Below are positions 16,431-25,243 of a stretch of DNA of 64,000 nucleotides, one piece after another. Every line of letters starts with the position of its first letter. Positions within the stretch are counted from its first letter, which is position 1. Source of the DNA: Cristatella mucedo (taxonomy: Eukaryota > Bryozoa > Phylactolaemata > Cristatellidae); contig WPIO01000102.1 of NCBI GenBank assembly GCA_009760855.2, positions 1,054,001 through 1,118,000 of the forward strand. The letters are read 5' to 3'. The notes under the pieces were generated by a model. The model saw only the letters and a list, made by a program, of their open reading frames with translations. It was not told the origin of the DNA and made no database searches. The translations under genes were made by a program, and so were the position numbers.

Positions 16431-19199
16431 CTAATAACCCAAACTGAGGTTTGCTTCTGTTCGTGATGTTCGTTTTGCTGTTGCTGCTGTAGCTTTAGTC
16501 AGCAATGTCTGTGGTTGTTTTTGATCTGAAAGTTGAGGTACGGCAGATCCTACAGCTGTTTCCACAAAAGATCCTGATCCTGATCTGAATCCAGAATCTG
16601 GTGCTGCTAGGGTTGCTGCTGCTGCCACATCATGCAAGGATGAATAATCTCCACCTTGAGTAACATCTGTAGTGAGCAAATGAAAGCTAGGGCTTGATCC
16701 TACAACCCACTCCACAAAAGATAATAATGTATCATCTAGTTCTGGTTGAGTTTTTAATGATGTTGGTGTTTCTATATCCAGTAAGAAATCGTCAGCTGAA
16801 ATATTGTCGCCTGTATGACTTGAATCCATGTCTTCATCTGTAACGAGCGCCTGAAAGCTCCCTGCAGCCCCCTCCACAAAAGATAATAATGTATCATCTA
16901 GTTCTGATGAAGTTTCTGCTGCTGGTATATCTAATGGATTTTCGCGCTCGTAATCTGCAATATCTGCATCTGTAATGCTTTGAATTATATCTTCATATTC
17001 ATCTGTGGTGGACGAATGAATTCCATGGCTTTGGTCTGTAGCATGATATTGATAGTGCAAAGGAAGTACAAGACTTGGTTCTTCAGCCACCATCAAATAT
17101 CCCGATTCATGATCTGCTGCTGGTGCCACATCCTGCAAGGATGAATAATCTCCACCTTGAGTAACATCTGTAGTGAGCAAATGAAAGCTAGGGCTTGATC
17201 CTACAACCCCCTCCACAAAAGATAATAATGTATCATCTAGTTCTGATGAAGTTTCTGCTGCTGGTATATCTAATGGATTTTCGAGATCGTAATCTGCAAT
17301 ATCTGCATCTGTAATGCTTTGGTCTGTAACGACATTGTCTTGCTCATTATGCGATGTGTTATGTAAGAATTGTAGATATGAGATCAAGTTTGAGCCCCCC
17401 TCACCAACAACTACGTCCATGGAAAATGGCAATGGTGCCGGTGCCGAGGCTGGACAATAATTTCTTGACCAGGGTGAAACATTTGCTAACATCTGAAGTG
17501 ATGGTGCATCTCCATGTGCGATAATGTGGCTTGATTGTGGTTGACTGGTAATTGAGTATTGCATTGGCATTTCCGATCCTGCTGTATGAGATGTGGAATA
17601 GGGCAGCTTGGCAGTAGAATCAATATCTTCCATTGTATCTGCATCGTTACGAGACAACATTGCGGCCTCATTATGCACATCATAATGAGGCGTGGAAGAC
17701 ACTCTGTCAGCTAAAGCAACAACATGTGACGCAGATTGTTGCAAAAATGATGATTGAGATTGCATGCCTTGGCTTGTAGGTGTGGTTGTTGGCTGTGTTG
17801 ATTCTATGCATATTATTTTTGCTGACGATGCCTGATCAGTTCCTTCTATATCTTTAGGCGCTCTACTTCTTTTTATTGCCGTTTTTGATCCTACATCGGC
17901 AAGCTGCCTTGTTGTAGTTCTTGCTAATGCTGCCCCTCTCCAATATATGAATGCATCTTTGCATTTTTGAGTTATCAAAACTATTGCTTGTGGTAGCCAT
18001 TGGGGCAATGACCTACGGCTGAGTTTCGCCAAACCGCCATTAGCTACATTTTGTTCAGATGTTTCTCGCTCTGTCCTAGTGGTTAAAATTGCTCGCTTGT
18101 TCCATGCCTTACTATCATATTCTACCAGTAATCTTTGAAACGCTATAATAGAAAATTGTTGATCGTATGCCAATTTATCCCAATGGTCTATTAGTTTTTT
18201 TTGGGCATTATTGACGATTTCTTGTTCAGATTTTGTAAGCATTGGATCAACATCGCGCTTAGTAGCCTCCTCACAAAAATCATCAACATCAATTAAGAAT
18301 AATAAAGCTAACAACATGGTAGGATATTTTGCTTTTTTTGCAGCTGCATTCATTAAATCTGTACAGTGATCAGCTAAATTAATTGACCAGTATGTTGATC
18401 TCATTGGCGTAGCTATACTTAAATCTGTAACATTTGCTGCGGTAGTGACTTTTTGGCTTGTAGCTTGATCGCTAAATATCTTATTAATTGTTGTAAATAT
18501 AGTCCCGTCTTTTATTATTCTATCAAGCATTACAGGCAATTCTGGTTTTGAATTTTTTTGCAAGCTTGATAACAATTCTTCTGGCTCTATTTTAGCTATA
18601 GGCGCTTTTAATGCATCTTTTGGCAATTTGTGAATTTTATTAATAGATTTTAATACGAATAACTGTCTGCCATTCGTATGGATTAAACCCTCTCCCCAAA
18701 AAGCAGCAGGCACATCATTAATTGCTATTTGCATCTGTCTTACGTAATATGTTGTTGTAGGGCTTGTCTTGATATATTTTAGTACTGCTGTTTGTAATTT
18801 TTCCAAGTGTGCTTTATCGATTGCAAACTTTTCTGGTAATTTTTCTGGGTTTAATAACAAAAAAGTAGCTACTGCTAGTAATGATACTTTATTGTACGCC
18901 ATTTTGCCGACAACACTATTCACAGTAAAAAGCTGAAATATATAATTAAATAAAATTCTTAAATTCCGATAATTGTCTTTATGTTCAAGTATTTGTGTTA
19001 CCCCAGATATTGTTGCTTTTTGAGTTTTATTAATAATCAATATTGCTTTCAACCGACCCAATGCTTCTTTTAATGCTTCTTCGCTTTTAATGCTTGTAAA
19101 ATTTATATCATCAGCTAGACTATAGCTATAGTCTTTTTTCTTTGGTTGTTGGGATGATGCTTCATGGATTTTAAATGCTTCTGTCAATCCTGTGGGCAA
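16431..19199 (-). CDS. large effector-like protein, 3' part of a TGA-split gene
   Basis: Unrecognised protein. This frame (922 codons from a TTG) is in the same frame as the gene directly upstream; only a single TGA at 19218-19220 separates them, so the two are probably one gene of about 1,200 codons. The N-terminal 180 residues resemble the upstream 272-residue part (KVSLLAVATFLLLNPE against KPISLIAVFLLITPE). The middle is alpha-helical and the C-terminal 300 residues are acidic and repetitive, with three ELDDTLLSFVE units near residues 650, 765 and 822. The end is basic (KRTSRTEANLSLGY), as in many type IV substrates. No signal peptide. Confidence 0.6.
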   Translation of the reverse strand: MPTGLTEAFKIHEASSQQPKKKDYSYSLADDINFTSIKSEEALKEALGRLKAILIINKTQKATISGVTQILEHKDNYRNLRILFNYIFQLFTVNSVVGKMAYNKVSLLAVATFLLLNPEKLPEKFAIDKAHLEKLQTAVLKYIKTSPTTTYYVRQMQIAINDVPAAFWGEGLIHTNGRQLFVLKSINKIHKLPKDALKAPIAKIEPEELLSSLQKNSKPELPVMLDRIIKDGTIFTTINKIFSDQATSQKVTTAANVTDLSIATPMRSTYWSINLADHCTDLMNAAAKKAKYPTMLLALLFLIDVDDFCEEATKRDVDPMLTKSEQEIVNNAQKKLIDHWDKLAYDQQFSIIAFQRLLVEYDSKAWNKRAILTTRTERETSEQNVANGGLAKLSRRSLPQWLPQAIVLITQKCKDAFIYWRGAALARTTTRQLADVGSKTAIKRSRAPKDIEGTDQASSAKIICIESTQPTTTPTSQGMQSQSSFLQQSASHVVALADRVSSTPHYDVHNEAAMLSRNDADTMEDIDSTAKLPYSTSHTAGSEMPMQYSITSQPQSSHIIAHGDAPSLQMLANVSPWSRNYCPASAPAPLPFSMDVVVGEGGSNLISYLQFLHNTSHNEQDNVVTDQSITDADIADYDLENPLDIPAAETSSELDDTLLSFVEGVVGSSPSFHLLTTDVTQGGDYSSLQDVAPAADHESGYLMVAEEPSLVLPLHYQYHATDQSHGIHSSTTDEYEDIIQSITDADIADYERENPLDIPAAETSSELDDTLLSFVEGAAGSFQALVTDEDMDSSHTGDNISADDFLLDIETPTSLKTQPELDDTLLSFVEWVVGSSPSFHLLTTDVTQGGDYSSLHDVAAAATLAAPDSGFRSGSGSFVETAVGSAVPQLSDQKQPQTLLTKATAATAKRTSRTEANLSLGY
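16623..17322 (-). repeat. internal DNA repeats of the effector-like gene
   Basis: Two overlapping repeat families encode the acidic C-terminal region. A ~122-bp unit occurs at 16623-16744 and 17123-17245. A ~112-bp unit occurs at 16872-16982 and 17211-17322. Copies are nearly identical at DNA level, so duplication was recent or is kept uniform by recombination. The shared product motif is ELDDTLLSFVE. Confidence 0.8.
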
Positions 19200-19217
19200 T
19201 GTTTCAAGTAGAGCGTC

Positions 19218-20036
19218 TCAATGTTCTGTGATTTTTGGATCATCTGCAACAGCCATTGTGGCCATCATGTCTTTTTCTTTTGGCCCTACTAAAGCTTCAT
19301 CCTTATCCTCTAGCAATTCTGCAATCGATTCATGTGTTACAATATGGTCTTCACCCACAATTCCATAATTTGCAGTAAATGCCGCTTCCGCCGTAGAAAT
19401 AGATGGTTTAGTGAAGTAAGATTCTGCCGTTGCAGCAACTTGTGTGAATAACGTGATATCATTTATCATGCCATTTTGCCTGCAATTTATTAGTAATTCT
19501 ATTGCATAGCGTGGTAACATTCTGGACTTTGTAATATCTTGCAAATCCCGTAAAACTTTATCGCTACTAGATAAAAATAATTCCTTTAATTTGGCTATTT
19601 TATTTATTTGATCGCAATTTAGCTGTTTTTGGCAATATACACCAAGAACTTTTTGTAATTTTCTCCAATAAGCCTGTGTGTCATGACTTAAAGTTGTTAA
19701 TTCAGGTGTTATAAGTAAAAAGACAGCAATTAATGAGATTGGCTTCTTGCTTCCTGTCTTGATGAATGGCATTATGCTTGTTAACAATTGTAATGCCTTA
19801 TTATTCTGAATCTTTGACTCATCAGATTTCAATTCCAATGGTTTAAAATTGAAATCTAGCTCAAAGTCATTCTCTGGTGTTTTTAATTCTGCTATTGTAT
19901 CTTTTAATTTAGGTTTGATTTTCGTGCAGTGAGGAGAACTATTAATCAATGCTACCAATTCTCTCAATTTTTCCTCATTGGCAATTTCAGTAGCATTATC
20001 AATTGCTATTGGTAAGCCCGCTGCCGCTGAAGCCAT
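19218..20036 (-). CDS. effector-like protein, 5' part of a TGA-split gene
   Basis: Unrecognised 272-residue product, ATG at 20036. It ends at a TGA after which the same frame stays open for another 928 codons. It contains a helical domain with the block KPISLIAVFLLITPEL followed by AYWRKLQKVLGVYC, paralogous to the start of the downstream part (AHLEKLQTAVLKYI). The gene therefore originally had two copies of one domain followed by a repetitive tail. No signal peptide or membrane helix is clear. The 51-bp repeat at 20271-20321 lies about 235 bp upstream, matching the arrangement at virB10. Confidence 0.6.
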   Translation of the reverse strand: MASAAAGLPIAIDNATEIANEEKLRELVALINSSPHCTKIKPKLKDTIAELKTPENDFELDFNFKPLELKSDESKIQNNKALQLLTSIMPFIKTGSKKPISLIAVFLLITPELTTLSHDTQAYWRKLQKVLGVYCQKQLNCDQINKIAKLKELFLSSSDKVLRDLQDITKSRMLPRYAIELLINCRQNGMINDITLFTQVAATAESYFTKPSISTAEAAFTANYGIVGEDHIVTHESIAELLEDKDEALVGPKEKDMMATMAVADDPKITEH

Positions 20037-20270
20037 GGTAACCTAATGCAGGCTGTAAAGTGTGGCCTTGCATAAAACTATAGATTAATTAATGTTAAAT
20101 TTCTATAATATATAATAATATATTATCATATTAATTAATAGCTTAGCATATTGTTGCAGTCTTTGCAATTATTATTTATTATTTTATATAAAATATATCT
20201 ATAGCCATGATTGTATTAATGTAAAAATTTAACATTATCCATATCAAAACAATATCAAGATAGCACATAA

Positions 20271-20321
20271 TAGAATATAAATATTCTTTTTGCTCTCATT
20301 TGGCAAAATATCAGGTATTAT
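20271..20321 (-). repeat. 51-bp dispersed repeat, copy B, upstream of the effector-like gene
   Basis: Matches 15171-15221 with one mismatch, in the same orientation. It is 235 bp upstream of the effector-like ATG. Flanking sequence outside the 51 bp is unrelated, so it is a discrete element. It could be a promoter or operator shared by T4SS and effector genes, or the relic of a mobile element. Confidence 0.6.
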
Positions 20322-20441
20322 TATAATCATACTAGAAATAACCATAGACAATAAACAGATTTTGAGTCTTTAGCATTTTTATTTACGCTTGTTTTGGTAA
20401 GATTTTGAGATATAAGGAACTTTAGTTTAAGCTATTAGATT

Positions 20442-20716
20442 ATGGTTATCGATGGCGGAAAACCAGAATATAAGATAGCTAAAGAAAAGACAGCAGATAT
20501 ATTGCAAAAATTCTGACATAAAGAGCCATATATAGATCCTAAAAAAATATGCATTGAACTTGGTATTAGAATATTTTTTACTCCATTTAGTGAGGAAGAA
20601 GATAAAATATCTGGCTTTTTTTATGCAAAAGGAAATTCTATTTACGTTAATATTAATGAAATACGAAGCGCCCAACTGTTACTATAGCACATGTTTTGGA
20701 TGGATTGCGAGTGTTT
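20442..20716 (+). pseudogene. ImmA/IrrE-like metallopeptidase remnant
   Basis: Reads from an ATG at 20442 in one frame through a TGA at 20514-20516 to about 20690. It encodes pieces typical of the N-terminal half of ImmA/IrrE-family proteins (GIRIFFTPF, ISGFFYAKGNSIYVN, then RSAQ). A frameshift follows, after which the other frame gives TVTIAH, the start of the family's TIAHELGH metal site; the next residues (VLDG) no longer fit HExxH. Such genes commonly control phage or mobile-element repressors, which suits the phage debris downstream. Non-functional as it stands. Confidence 0.55.
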
Positions 20717-21054
20717 TAATGTTTGATATATTTTTTTTCTATTGATTGGGAAAGAATTTTTGAAGTTTACTACACAAGAGTGGGTTATGGTAACTACAAT
20801 TATTTAAAAATATGGTTATTGTTGTTAAGTTTTTATTTGCTGGCAAAAATACAAATAAAATAGAAAATAAAAATTAATACCGATCTTAAAGCCTCAGCCA
20901 CTCAGTGGAAAAAATTTACAGAAGATGGCAAGCAACACGAATGTAAGCCATAAGCCACTGATAAAGAAAAAACAAAAGCAGTTGTAAAAAATGTTGTTAA
21001 ATCTTGAGTTTATTTAACTTTTGTTAAGTGTATAGTGGTTTAAATTTAAAATAC

Positions 21055-21235
21055 ATTCGTTGGCCATAAAAGTCACAATAGAAAAGCGCTAAAAATTATC
21101 GCAAAAAAACCAGAATAGATGCTAGTTTAATTATTGGCAAAATTTGCTCCTTAGGTTATTCTTCGATGGAAAATATTGCTCTTTATTTTTGGTGGAGTGT
21201 CGTTGCTTCAATTTTTTTATGCTAGATTTTATCGG
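21055..21235 (+). pseudogene. decayed second copy of the GTA-like tail gene (DUF3168)
   Basis: A degenerate DNA copy of the 3' half of the gene at 24807-25232. Shared blocks include AAAATTATCGCAA, TCTAGTTTAATTATTG and TGGAAAATATTGCTCT, in the same order and with similar spacing. The reading frame is broken. It lies about 4 kb from the intact copy on the same strand, which indicates an old duplication or a collapsed second phage-like cluster. Confidence 0.7.
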
Positions 21236-21240
21236 ATGCA

Positions 21241-21663
21241 TTTTATATGATGATCATTTTTTTCTATATTGCCGTAAAAAAAGCAATAAATATGATACAG
21301 ACAAATTCTAATAAGTAAGATTGCATCTGCATGGTATGTGTTTTTTTGGTTGAAGATTTAGCTTGGTGAATTTTGTTGGCAGTTTTATTGTTGGTTTTTT
21401 TGTTCGTAGGTGGTGAATTATATGTGCCATCATTTCCATTCCATACTTATTGATAGCTTTATCTGGTTGGTTGTTAATTTTTGTAAATGAAGTATCTTGT
21501 TTTGATGTTTACCGCTAAGCACTGCAAATTATTACAAACTTAAATAAATCTTTTCTCCATCAATTATCAAGAGTAAGATAAGTGAATGACCATTATATTA
21601 AAGCACCGCCAATTAGGCATAAGATAAACAGTGTATCTACAGTATCTCTATTGGAGAAGGATT
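21241..21663. other. region without a supportable gene
   Basis: Follows the decayed tail-gene copy and precedes the end of the minus-strand gene at 21664. Only short frames are present (the longest noted is a 43-codon minus-strand frame ending at 21308). Probably the residue of lost phage-like genes. Confidence 0.4.
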
Positions 21664-22140
21664 TTACCTTATACCCATTAGAAGCTCTATCCTTTGTTCT
21701 ACAGGTAGTTTTTGCATAATAGACCTAAAGGTTTTTTTGTGCTCTTTTGTTGCTACTAAGGCAGATGATTTACGATGTTGTCTGATTTTTTTAACCAATA
21801 ATTTTTTCTCATGAGTGTCAGCCAATTCTTTGGCAGATATTGAAACATTTGGGTCTTTAGAAACTAAGCTTTTCACATCTGCTATTATGGATTCTATTAA
21901 AGATTGTTCTTTTTTGGAAAGACTTGCGATAAACTTTTGATTGTGTTGCAATATTGATTCATAAAGCCTTTGTTCCTCAGGAGCCATGGCTTCTCCAATC
22001 ATCATTTCATCCACAGGGAATGATGGTTTTTTACTGTGATTTTTACCTTCGCAAGATTTGCCATAATGTTCATTTAATTCCCATCCGGAAACAAGACCAA
22101 CTCCCAATAGAGTTATGGCAATGGCGATTTTTTTTAACAT
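21664..22140 (-). CDS. single-span or exported helical protein, unknown
   Basis: Unrecognised 158-residue protein. Residues 4-20 form a hydrophobic N-terminal helix (IAIAITLLGVGLVSGWEL), which is a signal anchor or an uncleaved signal, so the rest should be periplasmic. The remainder is charged and helical (EEQRLYESILQHNQKF, KEQSLIESIIADVKSL, PVEQRIELLMGIR). The layout loosely recalls small periplasmic helical chaperone-like proteins of the CpxP/Spy type, but the LTxxQ motif is not evident, so no function is assigned. ATG start; no close neighbours in the same operon. Confidence 0.6.
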   Translation of the reverse strand: MLKKIAIAITLLGVGLVSGWELNEHYGKSCEGKNHSKKPSFPVDEMMIGEAMAPEEQRLYESILQHNQKFIASLSKKEQSLIESIIADVKSLVSKDPNVSISAKELADTHEKKLLVKKIRQHRKSSALVATKEHKKTFRSIMQKLPVEQRIELLMGIR

Positions 22141-22426
22141 AGAGAAAGTAAATTATTCAAACCCAAATATGGCATCTAATTTGATTTTAATATGCAAGTT
22201 CTTTTGCAGTTTTGCAAGAATTCAAAAAAGAAATATCCAATCAATGCATGGCCATATTTTATTGGTTGTGTTGGATTTTTTTTTCTTATTTTTGGTGTTG
22301 TTATTCTGTTCTTGTGAGGTGCCGAAATATTTAAAAAATGCACGGCATTATGATGTTTGATTTTGCTATTAGTGATTTTATTGCTGGCATTTGGTGCTAA
22401 TTGGTGTAAATTTTTATGCGTATAGA

Positions 22427-22669
22427 TTATCTATTTTGACCGTTATCGTGGAAGGTTTTTTCATCAATATAAATGAATTTACAATCAAGCAAAGTAAGAT
22501 ATTTGATGGACTAATTTTGCCGTGCCGCGACATAAATCATTCTTAGCCATGACTCCCATGTGAGTTTTTTACATAAAATACAACCCAGATGACTTGTGTT
22601 TGGTTTATATAATTTAAAATTATGTCTGACCAATAATCCCAACAATATGGGATGTCGGATGGTGATTTA
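22427..22669 (-). pseudogene. unidentified gene remnant downstream of mnmA
   Basis: One minus-strand frame reads coherently for about 80 codons, broken by a single TAG: LLGLLVRHNFKLYKPNT, GCILCKKLTWESWL, then after the stop LLDCKFIYIDEKTFHDNG. The FIYIDEKTF stretch resembles the second-Asp region of some DDE transposases (IS630-like), but that is weak. The rest of 22141-22680 shows no gene. Confidence 0.3.
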
Positions 22670-22680
22670 GGTTCCCGTTT

Positions 22681-23793
22681 CTACTCGACAGTTTCTATAA
22701 AGCCGCCGCCTATTATTCTGCTGCCAAGATGTATTACGCAGGCTTGACCCTTTGTTATAGCTCTTCCTTCTTGTTTTAAAGCTATCCGTGCGTGATTATT
22801 ATTTAATAAAGTGATTGTGGCGGGAATTTTTGGTTGTAATGCCCTTAGGCAAACTTCTGCATCTAGCGTGCCATCTTGAAATAGTTCTTCTGCAAGAATA
22901 TTTATCTCATTGATGATAAAATTTTTATTATACAGTAAAGATTCTTCCCCTATATATAGAGTGTTTGTTTCAAAATCCATTTTTACTACATATAATGCTT
23001 CAGAGTGAGCAACTCCAAAGCCCCTTCTTTGTCCTATGGTATAGTTTATTAAACCCTTATGGGTGCCCATTTTTTGCTGGGTTGTAAGATGAAGTATTGG
23101 CCCTTCTTCCAGAGTGCCTGGTCTTAATTTTTGAATAACTGATACATAGTTACCATTTGGTACAAAGCAAATATCTTGACTATCTTTTTTATTGCTAACG
23201 GGCAAATTGAAAGATTCTGCTATTTTTCGTACTTCTGATTTTGTTTTCCCCCCAAGGGGAAAGTGCAAAAAATCTAGCTGAGATTGTGTTGTGCTAAATA
23301 GAAAATAACTTTGATCTTTTGTTTCGTCTAGTGCAGTGTGAAGCTCTGCACCTTTTGCGCCATCAAGTCTGCGCACATAGTGACCTGTGATCATGGCATC
23401 TGCATTGATATCTTTTGCTATTTTAAAAAGATCTCTAAATTTAACTGATTGATTACAGCGAATACAGGGAATTGGCGTCGATCCCGCTAAATAATCATCT
23501 GCAAATTTTTCCATGACTTCATGTTTAAAGATACTTTCATAGTCCACTACATGATGAGGAATGCCGATTTGTATTGCCACTTTTTTGGCGTCCATAATAT
23601 CTGTGTCTCCACAGCAAGCCTTGCTTTTTTCCGATCTTGCTTCCGATGTGGAATAAAGCTTTAAAGTAACGCCAATTACATTATATCCGGCATTTTTTAG
23701 CATAGCTGCAACCACAGAGCTATCAACTCCTCCAGACATTGCAACCAGAAGTTTTGTTTCGCTAACAGATTTGCCGTTATTAAGATTTAGCAT
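22681..23793 (-). CDS. mnmA: tRNA 2-thiouridylase
   Basis: Forms 2-thiouridine at U34 of Lys, Glu and Gln tRNAs, receiving sulphur from a relay and using ATP. The length of 370 residues is normal. The PP-loop AMSGGVDSSVVA lies near residues 18-29. The two catalytic cysteines are in PCIRCNQSVKF near 103-113 and SQDICFVP near 200. The family block GQRRGFGVA is present. The ATG is at 23791-23793. It diverges from the GTA-like genes that begin 130 bp away. Confidence 0.96.
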   Translation of the reverse strand: MLNLNNGKSVSETKLLVAMSGGVDSSVVAAMLKNAGYNVIGVTLKLYSTSEARSEKSKACCGDTDIMDAKKVAIQIGIPHHVVDYESIFKHEVMEKFADDYLAGSTPIPCIRCNQSVKFRDLFKIAKDINADAMITGHYVRRLDGAKGAELHTALDETKDQSYFLFSTTQSQLDFLHFPLGGKTKSEVRKIAESFNLPVSNKKDSQDICFVPNGNYVSVIQKLRPGTLEEGPILHLTTQQKMGTHKGLINYTIGQRRGFGVAHSEALYVVKMDFETNTLYIGEESLLYNKNFIINEINILAEELFQDGTLDAEVCLRALQPKIPATITLLNNNHARIALKQEGRAITKGQACVIHLGSRIIGGGFIETVE

Positions 23794-23926
23794 AGGGTAA
23801 ATAAATTGATCCTCGATTATCTTGCGAAGTGGAATGTTTCAAAAATCAACAACAATTTGCTTCCATTAAAAGATTGGCTTTTACACAGATTTTTCTGTGC
23901 ATTTTTTATATTTTTTCATCAGAGCC

Positions 23927-24460
23927 ATGTATTCCATTTCCATTCAAAACTACAATTATAACAGCGTGCTTTTGGCTAAGGCAAAACAGTATTTAAGAAT
24001 AGAAGATAGTAATAGCGATTCTTTGATAAATATGGCCTTAAAGTTTGTAGAATCTTTTGCAGAGCAATATACAGGTTTTAGTATTTCTTCTAAAAGATAC
24101 ACAATCAAAACCGATGAGATTGCCGGAAATGCAATTTTTTGTAAGATTAATCCGTTGCTAAGCATTGAAAATGTGATGTTGAATGATGCAGCTTTAGGTA
24201 ATGATAAATATTATGTTGATGGGCAGTATATTAAATTAAAAAGTGGCGGCGGTAGCTATGTTGCAACTGTTAATTGTGGATATTCTTCCGACGATCAGGT
24301 TCCAAGCATGTTGGTTTCTGGTCTTTTGCTGCATACAAGCTATTATTATGATGGCAAAATTGATACAGCGGACGACCTTGCTCCTTTGGCTGTTAGGCAA
24401 ATATATGATGCCTTTAATGTCAGCAACGGCAGGGCGATGAATGTTATTATTGCGGCTTAA
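23927..24460 (+). CDS. GTA/phage head-tail connector protein (gp6-like)
   Basis: Predicted adaptor of the head-tail connector in HK97-like phages and alphaproteobacterial gene transfer agents (RcGTA g6 position; the family is often labelled phiE125 gp8 or gp6-like). It has 177 residues from the ATG at 23927; an upstream alternative at 23897 would add a hydrophobic run. The block AKQYLRIEDSNSDSLINMALKFVESFAEQYTGFSI and the later VPSMLVSGLLLH match the family pattern. The next gene starts 12 bases later, keeping the GTA gene order. Confidence 0.75.
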   Translation: MYSISIQNYNYNSVLLAKAKQYLRIEDSNSDSLINMALKFVESFAEQYTGFSISSKRYTIKTDEIAGNAIFCKINPLLSIENVMLNDAALGNDKYYVDGQYIKLKSGGGSYVATVNCGYSSDDQVPSMLVSGLLLHTSYYYDGKIDTADDLAPLAVRQIYDAFNVSNGRAMNVIIAA

Positions 24461-24472
24461 TTTATTGTTAAT

Positions 24473-24790
24473 ATGTCTAATAAAAATTTTAGCTCCAGAT
24501 TTGATAAAAAACTGATAGTGCAACGCAAGCAAGAAAACACAATCAACACAACTTATCAAGATGTTTGTGGTATTTGGTGTGAAATTTCGGTTTTAGATAG
24601 TAAATCTGCACCTTACTTGGCACAAAACACCAACACAACCAACTATCAGGTTGTTACTAGGTTAAATCGCCTTATTAAGATTGCAGACGTAGTTGCTTTA
24701 GCGGGATCCTTGGCCAATATAACTAGCGTTATGCATGATGAAATTGATCATCTTATCACTACCTTGATTGTTGAGAGGCGCAATAGTTAA
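24473..24790 (+). CDS. GTA/phage head-closure protein
   Basis: Predicted head-closure (stopper) protein, 105 residues, second in the GTA-like trio. It has the family's start, FDKKLIVQRKQENT...YQDVCGIWCEIS, where a Trp follows a conserved turn, and a C-terminal strand ending ITTLIVERRNS. The match is to a fold and order more than to strict motifs, so the neighbours carry much of the weight. It lies 12 bases after the connector and 16 bases before the tail gene. Confidence 0.65.
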   Translation: MSNKNFSSRFDKKLIVQRKQENTINTTYQDVCGIWCEISVLDSKSAPYLAQNTNTTNYQVVTRLNRLIKIADVVALAGSLANITSVMHDEIDHLITTLIVERRNS

Positions 24791-24806
24791 TTTATTCTAA
24801 TTTATC

Positions 24807-25232
24807 ATGGGTGTTTTTTTTTCCTACAGATTGCAAGATCAAATTATCAGAAATATTACAAGCTGTTTGCAAAATTTGCAAGGGACTGTCGATCCAAATT
24901 CTATAGGAGTTTATAGCTCTGTGCCGCAGATTGCCGCTAATCCTTATATTAAAATTGGATCTATTAAAATTGGTGGCGCTACTTCTACGAATGCGTCTCG
25001 TCAGGAGTTGGAGCTGACTCTAAATGTTGTAAGTATTGGGAAAAATAATCAGTTGATATTGGCCATTTTGCATCTTTTGCATATAAAATTATCGCAATAT
25101 AAAACAAGTACAGATTCTAGTTTAATTATTGATAACATTTGCTCTTTAGGCTATTCAGCAATGGAAAATATTGCTCTTTCTTCTTGGCAGGGAGCCATTA
25201 CTTTTAATTTTTCCGTGCGAGATTTGTCCTAG
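24807..25232 (+). CDS. GTA/phage tail-terminator protein (DUF3168-like)
   Basis: Predicted tail-terminator, corresponding to the RcGTA g8 position, 141 residues. The pattern fits DUF3168: an N-terminal helix (LQDQIIRNITSCLQN), a PYIKIGSIK strand, ELELTLNVVSIGKNN, a long helix, and a C-terminal strand ITFNFSVRD. A degenerate second copy lies at 21055-21235. Major tail, tape-measure and baseplate genes do not follow; only a short basic frame does. Confidence 0.7.
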   Translation: MGVFFSYRLQDQIIRNITSCLQNLQGTVDPNSIGVYSSVPQIAANPYIKIGSIKIGGATSTNASRQELELTLNVVSIGKNNQLILAILHLLHIKLSQYKTSTDSSLIIDNICSLGYSAMENIALSSWQGAITFNFSVRDLS

Positions 25233-25243
25233 ATGTGCTTTAG

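Noticed and set aside
19218-20516. Recoding of TGA as tryptophan, suggested by in-frame TGAs at 19218 and 20514
   Set aside because: Intact genes here end normally at TGA and use TGG for Trp, so these are nonsense mutations in decaying genes.
20427-20745. Short ORFs on both strands around the ImmA/IrrE remnant
   Set aside because: They are shadows of the broken gene; the protein-like reading is in the frame starting at 20442.
21308-21439. A 43-codon minus-strand small protein
   Set aside because: A first reading gave a longer membrane peptide, but recounting the T run at 21341-21347 shortened it; too little support remains.
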